Shown: positions 9,356-20,872, counted from the first letter of the stretch. The stretch: DNA of 64,000 nt from UBA1847 sp942492205 (GCA_942492205.1 CALODT010000003.1:1-64000); one strand, 5' to 3'. Notes: generated by a model from the letters alone, not told the origin. Program-made: numbers and translations.

Positions 9356-10853
9356 GCTCTCCCAGTCCGAAATAATCGCAGCCGTTGATCTCGGTTCAAA
9401 CAGTTTTCACATGATCGTCGGCGAGCTGCGCCATGGCCAGCTCGCGATCCTCGATCGAATTCGAGAGACGGTGAGGCTCGCCGAAGGGCTGTCGCCGACC
9501 GGCGACCTCCGGGATGACGCCCGCCAGCGGGCTATTACCTGCCTGTCACAATTCGGCGAAAGGTTGCGCGATGTGCGCGCAGGCAACGTTCGCGCGGCCG
9601 GAACCAGCACGATCCGGCGTGCGCGCGAAGACTCGACGTTCATGCAGGAAGCAGAAGAAGCACTCGGGCATCCCATCGAGATCATCTCCGGCATCGAGGA
9701 AGCGCGGCTTATTTATAACGGAGTCACGCACAGCCTGCCGCCGGCCGAGGGCCTGCGACTGGTCATGGACATCGGCGGCGGCAGCACGGAACTCATACTG
9801 GGGCAGGGGGCGCAACCCAAGGCCCTTGAAAGCCTGCAGATGGGTTGCGTGTCAATGACGGAGCGTTTCTTCGGGGACGGCAAGCTCACCCGACAGGCAT
9901 TCGACAAAGCCCGCATTGCAGCGCGCCTGGAACTGCGCCCGGTCAAGGCGTTCTTCCGCGGCGCCGCCAATGTTGAGGCAATCGGCACCTCTGGCACGAT
10001 TCGATCCACCGAGGCTGTCGCGATGGCGTTGGGTATTTCGGAAGCGGGCATCACGGCAGCAGTGGTCGAACAGCTGATCGACGAAGTACTCAAGTTCGAT
10101 TCGATAGCGGAATTGAAGTTGCCTGGGCTAAGTGAGCGGCGCGCACAGGTCTGGCCCGGAGGGCTGTCGATTCTTGTTGAGCTGCTGGGCGTGTTGCGCA
10201 TTTCGAAACTCGAGATTTCCGACGGCGCGCTGCGAGAAGGGCTGCTGTACGATCTTCTGGGCAGACTGCAGCATGAAGATGCCCGCGAGCGCACCGTCGA
10301 GGCGATGGCCGCTCGTTACAACGTGGACAGGGACCAGGCTCAGCGGGTGGCCAGTACGGCGGCAGCGCTGTACGGCCAATGCGCCGCGGCATGGGGTCTG
10401 CAGGATGGCCTTGAAGCCCGCATGCTCGATTGGTCTGCGCGCCTGCACGAGATTGGACTGGACATTTCCCACGATGGCTACGAGCGGCACGGCGCCTATA
10501 TCGCAGAGAATGCCGATATGCCGGGTTTTCCGCGAGCCGAGCAACGTTACCTCGCCTTCCTCGTGGGCAGTCAACGCCACAATCTCTGGTTAGACCAGCT
10601 TAAACAGTTACCCAAGCGGTGGCGGGTGTCGGCAATGCGCGTCGCAATGCTGCTACGCCTGGCTGTATTGCTGAATCGAAGCCGCAACAGCGACGTGTCG
10701 CCGGCGCTCGACATTCAGACAAGCGAGACGTCACTGCGCCTTGATTTCGATCCGGATTGGCTAAAGGCCAATCCTCTCACCGTTGCCGATCTCGAGTGCG
10801 AACAGGCGTTACTCGCGGCAGTCGACTACCAGCTGGTTTTCGACAAGCCATAA
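9312..10853 (+). CDS. ppx: Exopolyphosphatase (Ppx/GppA family)
   Basis: Ppx hydrolyses terminal phosphates from polyphosphate. I take the ATG at 9312 (MHKPPVAADR) because there is no later start codon before the conserved core. The product is about 513 residues. The first phosphate loop is AAVDLGSNSFHMIVGE, then RAAGTSTIRRA, and the second loop is MDIGGGSTELILG. A C-terminal HD-like helical domain follows, as in E. coli Ppx. It is convergent with ppk1, only 15 bases apart, so polyphosphate synthesis and breakdown are encoded tail to tail. The overlap with erpA suggests coupled translation. Confidence 0.9.
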   Translation: MHKPPVAADRPLPSELSQSEIIAAVDLGSNSFHMIVGELRHGQLAILDRIRETVRLAEGLSPTGDLRDDARQRAITCLSQFGERLRDVRAGNVRAAGTSTIRRAREDSTFMQEAEEALGHPIEIISGIEEARLIYNGVTHSLPPAEGLRLVMDIGGGSTELILGQGAQPKALESLQMGCVSMTERFFGDGKLTRQAFDKARIAARLELRPVKAFFRGAANVEAIGTSGTIRSTEAVAMALGISEAGITAAVVEQLIDEVLKFDSIAELKLPGLSERRAQVWPGGLSILVELLGVLRISKLEISDGALREGLLYDLLGRLQHEDARERTVEAMAARYNVDRDQAQRVASTAAALYGQCAAAWGLQDGLEARMLDWSARLHEIGLDISHDGYERHGAYIAENADMPGFPRAEQRYLAFLVGSQRHNLWLDQLKQLPKRWRVSAMRVAMLLRLAVLLNRSRNSDVSPALDIQTSETSLRLDFDPDWLKANPLTVADLECEQALLAAVDYQLVFDKP

Positions 10854-10868
10854 CCGCTGGCGAGCAAT

Positions 10869-12923
10869 CTACAGCGGTGTTGCGAGCTCCTGCAGGAATT
10901 TTTCCTGGGCCGAGATGCGCTCTCCGTCTCCGGGCGATAGACGTGTGTAGCTGCCGTCTCCGTTCAAGACCCATGCCTGGCAATTATCCGCCAGGAACAA
11001 TTCGAGGTGCAGGCGCAGTCGGTCTTTCATCGCCTTCTGGCGAATCTCGAAACAGGACTCGTTGCGGCGGAACAGGTTGCGCTCCATCCAGTCGGCGCTG
11101 GAACAGTAAAACTCCTCGTCACCGTCATTCAGGAAGTAATAGACGCGGGAATGCTCGAGGAAACGTCCGACGATCGAGCGCACATGGATGTTTTCGGAAA
11201 GACCCTTGATCCCGGGGCGCAGCGAGCAGATGCCGCGAACAATCAGATCGATCTTCACGCCCGATTGTGAGGCCTGGTACAGGGCATCGATGAGCTGCGG
11301 CTCATTCAGCGAATTGACCTTCGCAATGATGCGTGCATCCTTGCCGGCTTTCGCGTTCTCCGTTTCACGCTTTATCTTCTCCATCAATGCCGGGAAAAGA
11401 CTGAACGGTGAGGCGAGCATACGCGTCATGCCACTTGCTTCGGTCAGGCTGGTGAGCTGCAGAAACAGCTTGTGCACATCTTCGCCAAGGGGCTGGCCGC
11501 TCGACAGGTAACCATAGTCGGTGTAGACCGACGTCGTCGCGTGGTGATAGTTGCCGGTCCCGAGGTGTACGTAACGCACCAGCCTGTCGTTCTCGCGACG
11601 CACCACCAGCAGCATCTTGGCGTGCGTCTTGAACCCGACCAACCCGTAGACGACGTGCGCGCCGGCCTCCTGCAGCCGATTCGCGAGCGCGATGTTGGCA
11701 GCTTCATCGAATCGAGCCATGAGTTCGATGACGACGGTGACCTCTTTGCCCGAGCGTGCGGCCGTCACGAGGTGGTCGACAATCGGCGAGTCCGCGCCCG
11801 TGCGATACAGCGTCTGCTTGATTGCGAGTACGTCAGGGTCGACCGCGGCCAGCGCGATGAAGTCGATAACGGGTGCAAACGATTGATACGGGTGATGTAG
11901 CAGCACGTTCTGCTTCGACAGGATTTCGAACATGTCCTGGTCTGTCTGCAGTTCCTCCGGGAAGCCCTGGACGAACGGCTCATAGAGAAGTTGCGGATGG
12001 TCGGTAACGCTGCAGACCGTACTCATGCGATTCAGGTTCACCGGCCCTTCTACGAGGTACATGTCCGCTTTCTGCAGAGAGAAGTGGTCGAGCAGGAATT
12101 CCTGAAGGTCCTCCGGGCATTCATGTCCAATCTCTATGCGAACAGCTGCGCCGTAGCGGCTGGCTTCCAGCTGGCCTTCCAGCACCCTGACCAGGTCGCT
12201 GACTTCTTCGTCGTCGATATAAAGGTCACTGTTGCGCGTGACGCGGAACTGGTAGCAGCCGTCTACGTCCAGTCCCGGAAAAAGGCGATCGACATGCACG
12301 CGAATGATCGACGACAGGAAGACGTAGTGGTGCTCGCCTGGACGGCTCAGCTCGGTCGGCAGCTCGATGATTCGCGGCAGTGAGCGCGGTGCCTGCACCA
12401 TGCCGCGATGCCGCCGCCGACCGAATGCGTCGCGTCCGTGCAGACGCACGATGAAGTTCAGGCTCTTGTTCAGAATACGCGGGAACGGCCGGGACGGATC
12501 GAATGTCAGCGGCGTCAAGACCGGCACGACTTGCTCATCGAAATACTGGCTGAGCCAGGCCTGTTGTTCGTCGTTCCACTCGTGGCTTTGCACGAAGCGC
12601 ATGCCGGCCCTGGTCATTTCCGGGAACATGACATCGTTCAACAGCGCGTACTGCTCGCTCACGAGTTTGCCGATTTCAATGCGCAAGCGGTCGAACAGCT
12701 CCTGTGAAGGGATCTTCTCAGGTCCTTGCGCGGGTGCGCCGATTTCCATGCGTTGCTTCAGTCCCGCGACGCGGATCTCGAAGAACTCGTCAAGGTTCGT
12801 GCAGCTGATGCACAGGAAGCGCAGTCGCTCAAGCAACGGTATCTCAGGATCGCTTGCCTGCGCGAGGACGCGCTTGTGGAACTCGAGCAGGCTGAGCTCG
12901 CGGTTGATGTAGGGCGTATCCAT
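10869..12923 (-). CDS. ppk1: Polyphosphate kinase 1
   Basis: PPK1 reversibly makes polyphosphate from ATP. The 684-residue protein begins MDTPYINRELSLLEFHKRVL, the conserved N-domain start. It has the PLD-like histidine motifs GFKTHAKMLLV (H434, the expected phospho-histidine) and FLEHSRVYYF (the second conserved histidine). YVHLGTGNYHH lies just after the first. Length and motif order match the family. The ATG overlaps the anmK stop as TAATG, so anmK and ppk1 are probably translationally coupled. The gene converges with ppx. Confidence 0.96.
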   Translation of the reverse strand: MDTPYINRELSLLEFHKRVLAQASDPEIPLLERLRFLCISCTNLDEFFEIRVAGLKQRMEIGAPAQGPEKIPSQELFDRLRIEIGKLVSEQYALLNDVMFPEMTRAGMRFVQSHEWNDEQQAWLSQYFDEQVVPVLTPLTFDPSRPFPRILNKSLNFIVRLHGRDAFGRRRHRGMVQAPRSLPRIIELPTELSRPGEHHYVFLSSIIRVHVDRLFPGLDVDGCYQFRVTRNSDLYIDDEEVSDLVRVLEGQLEASRYGAAVRIEIGHECPEDLQEFLLDHFSLQKADMYLVEGPVNLNRMSTVCSVTDHPQLLYEPFVQGFPEELQTDQDMFEILSKQNVLLHHPYQSFAPVIDFIALAAVDPDVLAIKQTLYRTGADSPIVDHLVTAARSGKEVTVVIELMARFDEAANIALANRLQEAGAHVVYGLVGFKTHAKMLLVVRRENDRLVRYVHLGTGNYHHATTSVYTDYGYLSSGQPLGEDVHKLFLQLTSLTEASGMTRMLASPFSLFPALMEKIKRETENAKAGKDARIIAKVNSLNEPQLIDALYQASQSGVKIDLIVRGICSLRPGIKGLSENIHVRSIVGRFLEHSRVYYFLNDGDEEFYCSSADWMERNLFRRNESCFEIRQKAMKDRLRLHLELFLADNCQAWVLNGDGSYTRLSPGDGERISAQEKFLQELATPL

Positions 12924-14026
12924 TAAGCGTAGTGTATCGCGCCCAGCACTTTCTTGTGGTCGGCCCCCGTCACACTCGGAAGGTTTCCGGTTTCGCGCTG
13001 CATCGTTCTCATTGCAAGCCAGGCGAAGGCAGCGGCCTCCACCCAGTCAGGGTCCAGACCGACGTCCGCGGTGCTGCTGATGGTCTTGCCAGGCAGCCTG
13101 GCGCCGAGACGTCGCAGCAGGTCCGTGTTATGTGCTCCACCGCCGCAGACGAAGATATCGCTGGTCGCTGCGGCCGACCTATCGATGGCAGCCGCAACCG
13201 ACATTGCGGTGAGTTCGGACAGGGTTGCCTGCACGTCAGCCGGGGCCTCGTCATTGAGGCCGAAGGACCTCAGCCAATCGAGGTTAAAGTGTTCGAACCC
13301 CGTGCTCTTGGGCGCCGGCAGGTCGAAATAGGCATCGGCAAGAAGCGCTTTCAGCAACCCCTCGATGACGTTTCCGCCCGCTGCCCAGGCGCCGCCTTCG
13401 TCGAAAGGCAGGCCCCGGTTCGCCTCGATCCAGGCATCCATTAGCGTGTTGCCGGGACCGGTGTCGAAACCGATGATGGCGGTGTCGTCGCCCGGTAGTA
13501 CAGTGATATTGGCGATGCCGCCGAGATTGAGGACCACCCGCGGCGATCCCGCTGCCCCGAATAGCCAGTCGTGAAAAGGCGGTACAAGCGGCGCACCCTG
13601 GCCGCCGGCCGCGATGTCGGCGCGCCGGAAGTCACAGACGGTTGTGGCGCCGGTGCCGGCGGCTATGGTCGCAGCGTCGCCGATTTGCAGCGAGAACGGA
13701 TGCTTGCCCTCCGGGCGGTGGCGTAACGTCTGGCCATGGCTGCCGATGGCATCGACGTCCTCTGCCCTGATACCAGCGCTCCCCATCACCGCCAAAGCGG
13801 CATCGCGAAAGCACTCGCCGACCCACCGATCGAGTCTGCCGAGCTGGTCCAGGCCGCAATTCGCCGGTTGCGCTATGGCAGCCTGCAAGAGGCTCCTTAG
13901 TTCAGGCGGGTAGGAATGGACCAGGGTTGCGCTGATCTTGAGCCCGTCGCTGCCGAAACTTGCGATCACGGCGTCGACCCCGTCCATGCTCGTGCCGGAG
14001 ATCAGGCCAATGTAGTGCTTGGGCAT
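12923..14026 (-). CDS. anmK: Anhydro-N-acetylmuramic acid kinase
   Basis: AnmK phosphorylates and opens 1,6-anhydro-MurNAc released by lytic transglycosylases, allowing cell-wall recycling. The 367-residue product starts MPKHYIGLISGTSMDGVDAV, containing the family GTSMDG ATP loop, and continues with GSHGQTLRHRP, LNLGGIANIT and FDTGPGN. An ASKHA-fold FVCGGGAHN segment lies near the C-terminus. It sits between an M23 endopeptidase and ppk1 on the same strand, a peptidoglycan-related context for the first two. Confidence 0.96.
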   Translation of the reverse strand: MPKHYIGLISGTSMDGVDAVIASFGSDGLKISATLVHSYPPELRSLLQAAIAQPANCGLDQLGRLDRWVGECFRDAALAVMGSAGIRAEDVDAIGSHGQTLRHRPEGKHPFSLQIGDAATIAAGTGATTVCDFRRADIAAGGQGAPLVPPFHDWLFGAAGSPRVVLNLGGIANITVLPGDDTAIIGFDTGPGNTLMDAWIEANRGLPFDEGGAWAAGGNVIEGLLKALLADAYFDLPAPKSTGFEHFNLDWLRSFGLNDEAPADVQATLSELTAMSVAAAIDRSAAATSDIFVCGGGAHNTDLLRRLGARLPGKTISSTADVGLDPDWVEAAAFAWLAMRTMQRETGNLPSVTGADHKKVLGAIHYA

Positions 14027-14032
14027 TCGGCG

Positions 14033-15439
14033 CTACTGGCTGCCAAATCCAACGGCGGCGACCTGGGTTCGCTTGAACTGTTCGAGCTCCTGGATGATCG
14101 GCCTGGCCGTTGCGAGAAAGCGCTCCCGGTATTCTTCGGCGATAGGTTCCGCGTCGGGCAGCGGGACGGTTCTCGGATTGCGGTGGACGCCGTTAATCCG
14201 ATACTCGTAATGCAGGTGGTTTGCGGTGGCCAGGCCGGTTGCGCCGACATAGCCGATGGTCTGTCCCTGGCGCACACGCGACCCGAGTCTCGCTTTTGCC
14301 GCAAAGCCGGACATGTGGGCGTACAACGTCGTTATGTTGCCGCCATGTTGCAGGATGACCGCTTTACCGTATCCCGACTTGCTGCCGCGAAAGATCACTT
14401 TGCCATCGCCGGCCGCTTTGATTGGCGTGCCGCGTGGTGCCGCGTAGTCGACACCGCGGTGCGCGCGAATGGTGTTCAGAATCGGGTGGCGCCGATTGGG
14501 GTTGAAATTCGAGCTTATCCGAGTGAAGTCGACAGGATTTCGAATGAATGCCTTGCGAACGCTATTGCCCTCCGGCGTGAAGTAGTCGCTGCGGTTATTC
14601 TTGTCTTTGAATCGAATCGCCTGAATCGAGCGTCCGTTGTTATTGAACTCTGCCGCGATAATCTCGCCGTCAGTGACGAACTCGCCGTCCTGCCAGATCT
14701 CTTCATACTGAATGTAGTAATTGTCGCCAGCGCGAATATCGAGGATGAAGTCGACGTCCCATGCGAAAATGCCGGCGACGTTCATGATGGTCTTGTCCGA
14801 CAGGCCTGCTTCCGCCGCGCTTTCAAATAGTGAGGTATCAATAACGCCGTAAGCGTGTCGCTTTCGCGTCTCCACCGGCCGGTCGATCACTCTGGCCGTG
14901 AAGCCGGTGTCCTCTTTCTCGATCTTCATCGCACTGGTCAGGTTCAGTTCCGAGTACATACTCAGAACCTGACCCTCGTCATGCGTGATCTCGAAGACAT
15001 CGCCTGGTTTGATCTTGCGAAACAGTTTCTTCGCCTCATCCAGCTGAGCGATCGTCATCAGCTCACCCAGATTGAGTTTGTGCTTGCGAAACAGCTTTTC
15101 CATGGTATCGCCGCGCCCAACCGTCAACACCAGTCGTTCGAAGCGGGGCTCTGGCGCGGCCGCTACGAAAGCCTGCTCGACGGCCGGGGATGACTCCGGA
15201 GACAGGCTGCTTTCGTCGAGCGCTACACTCGGTACCTCGGCGTCCGGCGCCGCTGTCATGATTGGCGTTTCAGAACTGGCGGGTTTCGGGTCGTTGCTCG
15301 TCAGCCCGTTCATCAGGGCGACGCCGATCAGTGGCAGGCCCAGGCCGACTGCAAACCACTGAAGGGCTCGGGATTTCGCGGGCGCTTTCGAGGCAGACGG
15401 CTTGTAATCGTGACGTATTGGACTGACCGGACGATTCAA
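14033..15439 (-). CDS. M23 family peptidoglycan endopeptidase (MepM/YebA-like)
   Basis: The 468-residue protein has a cytoplasmic tail, one transmembrane helix at about residues 27-45, and a linker. An OapA/LysM-like domain (about 100-180) and a second beta domain follow. The C-terminal LytM domain has the zinc ligands H327 and D331 in HRGVDYAAP, and H408 and H410 in NHLHYE. A full set of ligands argues for an active DD-endopeptidase that cleaves peptidoglycan crosslinks during growth. It is divergent from tyrS and lies 6 bases upstream of anmK, giving a plausible cell-wall remodelling and recycling operon. Confidence 0.9.
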   Translation of the reverse strand: MNRPVSPIRHDYKPSASKAPAKSRALQWFAVGLGLPLIGVALMNGLTSNDPKPASSETPIMTAAPDAEVPSVALDESSLSPESSPAVEQAFVAAAPEPRFERLVLTVGRGDTMEKLFRKHKLNLGELMTIAQLDEAKKLFRKIKPGDVFEITHDEGQVLSMYSELNLTSAMKIEKEDTGFTARVIDRPVETRKRHAYGVIDTSLFESAAEAGLSDKTIMNVAGIFAWDVDFILDIRAGDNYYIQYEEIWQDGEFVTDGEIIAAEFNNNGRSIQAIRFKDKNNRSDYFTPEGNSVRKAFIRNPVDFTRISSNFNPNRRHPILNTIRAHRGVDYAAPRGTPIKAAGDGKVIFRGSKSGYGKAVILQHGGNITTLYAHMSGFAAKARLGSRVRQGQTIGYVGATGLATANHLHYEYRINGVHRNPRTVPLPDAEPIAEEYRERFLATARPIIQELEQFKRTQVAAVGFGSQ

Positions 15440-15597
15440 GTCTGTGCCCCCGGGAACTGGAAGTCGCTACTCTACCGTGAGCGATTTTCAAGGTCAAAGA
15501 AAACGGTTATAAGTCATGGTGTTAACCGGCGCCGGGATGCTACAGTTTCGCACCGATCCATGCAGCAGGACGCGACGAGGAATTCCGGGCGATACAA

Positions 15598-16797
15598 ATG
15601 ACAGGAATCAAGGAACAAATTGCCGAGTTGAGCCGAGGCGCCGACGAGGTGCTGCCGGAAGACGGACTTGAGGCAAAACTGAAGCTGGGCAAGCCGCTGG
15701 TTGTGAAAGCCGGTTTCGACCCGACCGCGCCTGATCTGCATATCGGCCACACGGTTCTCATCAACAAGATGCGCCAGTTCCAGGAGCTGGGCCACGACGT
15801 CGTATTCCTGATCGGCGATTTCACCGGCATGATTGGCGATCCGTCGGGGAAGAACGCGACCCGCCCGCCGTTGTCGCCCGATGACATCAGGGCAAATGCC
15901 GAGACCTACGAGGCGCAGATCTTCAAGATCCTGGACAAGGACAGGACTCGGGTGGAATTCAATTCCAGCTGGATGGGCAAGATGGACGCTGCGGGCCTGA
16001 TCAGGCTCGCAGCTCGGCATACCGTCGCGCGCATGCTCGAGCGCGATGACTTCAACAAGCGCTATGCAGGCGGCCAGCCGATTTCAATTCACGAGTTTCT
16101 TTACCCGCTCGTTCAGGGCTACGACAGCGTGGAGCTGAAAGCCGACGTTGAGCTGGGAGGGACCGATCAGAAATTCAATCTGCTGGTCGGGCGCCAGTTA
16201 CAGCAGGATTTCGGCCAGCCGCCGCAGGTTGTCATGACGACGCCGTTGCTCGAGGGGCTCGACGGCGTGCAGAAAATGTCCAAATCACTGGGCAACTATA
16301 TCGGCATCACCGAGCCGCCTGGCGAGATGTTCGGCAAGATCATGTCAATTTCGGACGACTTGATGTGGCGCTACTTTGAAGTCCTGAGCTTTCGCAAGCT
16401 TGAGGACATAGCCCGTCTGAAGCGGTCGGTCGAGTCTGGCGCCAACCCTCGAGACGTAAAATTTGAACTTGGCCTTGAAATCGTTGCCAGATTTCATGAC
16501 GAGGCTAAGGCTGCGGCGGCAAAGCAGGAGTTTATTTCGCGATTCCAGCAAGGTGCGATGCCGGACGATATACGGGAGGTTACTTTGCCTGGTCAGGATG
16601 GCCACCTGGGTATTGCGTATCTTCTCAAGGGTGCCGGCCTGGTCAGTAGTACCTCGGAAGCGTTTCGCATGATTGATCAGGGCGCGGTCAAGGTAGATGG
16701 GCAGCGCGTCGAAGATCGCTCGCTACAGGTTGTTGCGGGCAGCAGCAGCATCTACCAGGTCGGCAAACGCAAGTTTGCGCGCGTTAGCGTCGACTAG
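15598..16797 (+). CDS. tyrS: Tyrosyl-tRNA synthetase
   Basis: TyrRS charges tRNA-Tyr. The 399-residue protein has the class I motifs HIGHTVLINKMRQFQ near residue 43 and KMSKSLGNYIG near residue 225, and a C-terminal S4 RNA-binding domain (EAFRMIDQGAVKVDGQRVED). DLHIGHT and LLVGRQLQQDFGQ place it in the TyrZ-like bacterial subgroup. The cognate tRNA-Tyr gene is in this window near 52.0 kb. It is divergent from the M23 gene with 158 bases between starts, where I see AT-rich patches but no promoter I would defend. Confidence 0.96.
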   Translation: MTGIKEQIAELSRGADEVLPEDGLEAKLKLGKPLVVKAGFDPTAPDLHIGHTVLINKMRQFQELGHDVVFLIGDFTGMIGDPSGKNATRPPLSPDDIRANAETYEAQIFKILDKDRTRVEFNSSWMGKMDAAGLIRLAARHTVARMLERDDFNKRYAGGQPISIHEFLYPLVQGYDSVELKADVELGGTDQKFNLLVGRQLQQDFGQPPQVVMTTPLLEGLDGVQKMSKSLGNYIGITEPPGEMFGKIMSISDDLMWRYFEVLSFRKLEDIARLKRSVESGANPRDVKFELGLEIVARFHDEAKAAAAKQEFISRFQQGAMPDDIREVTLPGQDGHLGIAYLLKGAGLVSSTSEAFRMIDQGAVKVDGQRVEDRSLQVVAGSSSIYQVGKRKFARVSVD

Positions 16798-16860
16798 ACG
16801 CTTGGTGTGTAGAGCGACGCTCGCAATGGAAGCTTTTCTGAGCGTGGCGGAGGTGCAGCA

Positions 16861-18021
16861 ATGAACTGGATTCGAGGTTGGTCCGTGGCGATGCTCTGCG
16901 GTTTTCTGCTGACTCCTGTCGGGGCGGCGGCGCAGGCGAACGTTGAAGAACTGCGGCAACAGTTCGACAGCGTCATCGAGGATCTCAACGACAATTCGTT
17001 TGAACGCTTCAATCGAGCGATCTCCAAGAAGGACATGACCGCGCGCATCTATGGCGCAAGCGTTATCGAGGCGGATGTGAAGGCGGCTTTCTCGAAAGAG
17101 TTCGCCACCACGATACAGGGTATGTTCACGTCGTCGTTTCCCAAATCCAAGAAAGAAATACTCGGCACGGTGTTGGATTTCGAGTTCAAGGGCAATGAGG
17201 GTCGAGCTGTCGTGCGCTACGCCTCGTCCGGATATCGCTACTCGTATCACGTGTATGAGCTGGCGGTAGATTCGAAAGGCCGGCTCGTCATCCAGGACTG
17301 GATCGACTACTACCAGGCCAGCCGCTTTTCGGAGCAGGCCGCGGAAGGCCTGGTGACGCTCATGCCGAGCAAGACGGCAACCCGAAGCCTGCTGAAGAAG
17401 CGTGCGTACAACGACGCACAGGTATTCCAGGCAGGCGAGCTGTTTAAGGCAGTGCGTGACGGCCAGCCGGAACGTTTTTTCCAGATCTTCGACGAGATGG
17501 ACGAGACCCTGATAAAGGAGCCGGTGTTGCTCAGGCTGAATCTGCAGCTGGCAATGGCGTTTCCGCAGAGCCCGCGAGCAGGTAACGCCGTTCGTTTGAT
17601 CGTCGAGACCTATCCGAACGAAGCCTTGTACAGCCTGCACAGAAGCAATCACTATATCCAGACCGGGCAATTTGCCGAGGCGATCGAGGTGCTTGCGACC
17701 TTGCAGGCGGCGTTGGGCGTACGCGACGGCGCGACAGAGTCCCTGAGGTCCGCTGCCGCCTTGGCAATGGATAATGCAGCGGACGCCGAGAAATATGCGT
17801 TGCAGGCCACCACGGCAGAACCGTCACTGGAAGTCGGCTGGTGGTCGTTACTGCGAGCCCGAACGCGCGCAGGGGACTACAGCGGTGCTACGGAAGCGCT
17901 TGCGCGACTGGAGGACGACTTCGACTACTCGATGGATCCCGCCACCTTGAGACGGGATCGATTTCTAAGGGTCCTCGCCGGCAAACCCGAGTACCTGGAC
18001 TGGCGTGCCTCGCGAAAGTAG
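16861..18021 (+). CDS. Exported TPR-like protein of unknown function
   Basis: The 386-residue product begins with a signal peptide (MNWIRGWSVAMLCGFLL, with a likely cleavage after VGAAAQA). Residues about 25-180 form a domain with KEFATTIQGMF and a beta-rich segment. The C-terminal half shows helical hairpins of TPR type (ALYSLHRSNHYIQTGQFAEAI; ALAMDNAADAEKYALQA; LRARTRAGDYSGATEALARLE). I do not recognise a named family. It is followed by a GNAT gene that overlaps its last 17 bases, so the two are likely co-transcribed. Confidence 0.7.
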   Translation: MNWIRGWSVAMLCGFLLTPVGAAAQANVEELRQQFDSVIEDLNDNSFERFNRAISKKDMTARIYGASVIEADVKAAFSKEFATTIQGMFTSSFPKSKKEILGTVLDFEFKGNEGRAVVRYASSGYRYSYHVYELAVDSKGRLVIQDWIDYYQASRFSEQAAEGLVTLMPSKTATRSLLKKRAYNDAQVFQAGELFKAVRDGQPERFFQIFDEMDETLIKEPVLLRLNLQLAMAFPQSPRAGNAVRLIVETYPNEALYSLHRSNHYIQTGQFAEAIEVLATLQAALGVRDGATESLRSAAALAMDNAADAEKYALQATTAEPSLEVGWWSLLRARTRAGDYSGATEALARLEDDFDYSMDPATLRRDRFLRVLAGKPEYLDWRASRK

Positions 18022-18502
18022 CGAAAACGTAGACATTGTCGACTATGACGAACGCTACGGAGATGCGTTCGCACGCCTGAATATGGAATGGCTGCAAAAG
18101 CACTTCGTCGTCGAGCCCATCGACCGGGAAGTCCTGATGAACCCCCGACGCAGCATTATCGATCCTGGCGGCGTTGTGTTGTATGCCTGCACAGCCGATC
18201 TCGTTGTTGGCACCGCGGCCCTCAAGATTGCCGGTGAAGGGGTATTCGAGCTGACGAAGATGGCGGTCACGGAGGGCTACCAGGGCAGGGGTATTGGTCG
18301 CGATTTGCTGCGCGCAGCGCTGGCTCGATTTCATGAATTGGGTGGCAATCGACTCTATCTGGAGTCGAATAGCTCGCTGGCAACGGCACTCACGCTGTAC
18401 GAGTCTGCGGGATTCCGTCACGAAACGCCGCCGAGTCGCTCGGAGTATGCCCGGGCAGACGTCTATATGGTTTACCGCCCGAATGCCGGCAAGCCAGGCT
18501 AA
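18005..18502 (+). CDS. GNAT family N-acetyltransferase
   Basis: The 165-residue protein shows GNAT motif A as ELTKMAVTEGYQGRGIGRDLL, with the acetyl-CoA pyrophosphate loop QGRGIG, and motif B around RLYLESNSSLATALTLYESAGF. The substrate is unknown. The start is a GTG at 18005 inside the 3' end of the TPR gene; later starts would remove the first beta strand. It is the last protein gene before the rRNA operon. Confidence 0.82.
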   Translation: MPRESSENVDIVDYDERYGDAFARLNMEWLQKHFVVEPIDREVLMNPRRSIIDPGGVVLYACTADLVVGTAALKIAGEGVFELTKMAVTEGYQGRGIGRDLLRAALARFHELGGNRLYLESNSSLATALTLYESAGFRHETPPSRSEYARADVYMVYRPNAGKPG

Positions 18503-18611
18503 ACCGCACTCTTTCCCGCGAAAAAGCGTCCATTACGGCGAGCGCGGGCATGCCTAGGGGGCCCTGGTTGGCGGGTATTCGGCCGCGGCTGGAAAAACAT
18601 GAAGAAAGGTG

Positions 18612-18639
18612 TTGACGGGCCGCGCCCGGCGGCTATAAT
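18612..18639 (+). promoter_or_regulatory. rrn promoter P1
   Basis: TTGACG at 18612-18617 and TATAAT at 18634-18639 with a 16-base spacer, followed by a GC-rich CCCCGCT discriminator. A-rich DNA (GGAAAAACATGAAGAAAGG) lies just upstream, in the position of an UP element. This is the expected form of a stringently controlled rRNA promoter. Confidence 0.8.
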
Positions 18640-18709
18640 GCCCCGCTCGCTGAGGACACGGTGTGCCTCAGAGAACCCCACAAGATGACGTGCAGGCGCC
18701 GGAGGGCTG

Positions 18710-18737
18710 TTGATTGGTCCGCTTTCGCCTGTATAAT
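18710..18737 (+). promoter_or_regulatory. rrn promoter P2
   Basis: TTGATT at 18710-18715 and TATAAT at 18732-18737 with a 16-base spacer, about 98 bases downstream of P1. This tandem arrangement is like that of E. coli rrn operons. Confidence 0.7.
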
Positions 18738-18766
18738 TGTGGGTCTGCCTCGGAAAAACGAGGCCC

Positions 18767-18777
18767 GTTCTTTAACA
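18767..18777 (+). promoter_or_regulatory. boxA antitermination site in the 16S leader
   Basis: GTTCTTTAACA closely matches the rrn boxA consensus TGCTCTTTAACA bound by NusB-NusE. It lies between P2 and the 16S gene, where it is expected. Confidence 0.7.
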
Positions 18778-18912
18778 ATACAATCAGATAATTTGTGTGG
18801 GTGCTTGCGCTGGACTTTGCGAAGGCAATATCAAGCGTAAGAACCAACCTAAATTCTAAGTAATAGTAATTTAGAGTGGGGACGACGACTTTAGTAAAAA
18901 GCTACAAGCTTT

Positions 18913-20452
<1,540 letters not shown>

Positions 20453-20563
20453 AGAGTAATAAGCAAGCCTTCAAAACGAAGGCGCGAGCTCCTTCACAAG
20501 TTATCTGATTATTGGCAACAGCCCTGGACCCAAGGAACTTATGTTCAGGCAACGTGAAACTTT

Positions 20564-20640
<77 letters not shown>

Positions 20641-20772
20641 TTTTCCGCATCTCGCCCGATCCTCGCAGCTTGCATAGCAGGCTATGCGGCGCCGCGACGA
20701 TCGAACGACCCGCGAAAAATGGAAACCCTTGTCGAACCTTCAAAGAAGGTTGACGCAGGATATTTTTTGGTT

Positions 20773-20850
20773 GAGGCGTTTTTGTTTTCGCGCAGTGAGG
20801 GAGTGTATGTAGGAATACATGACCGATCGGAGTGAAAACAAAAACGCCTC
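20773..20850 (+). repeat. Long inverted repeat in the tRNA-Ile/tRNA-Ala spacer
   Basis: Perfect 17-base arms, GAGGCGTTTTTGTTTTC at 20773-20789 and its complement at 20834-20850. Inside lies a smaller stem ATGTA-ggaa-TACAT (20807-20820). The inner part (GGGAGTGTA, then CATGACCGA and GGAG) resembles the element after tRNA-Ala at 21213-21314. The tRNA-Ile to tRNA-Ala distance is 232 bases, long for an rrn spacer, which suggests an inserted element. Confidence 0.65.
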
Positions 20851-20872
20851 AGGCGGAAAATAGACAAGTCAA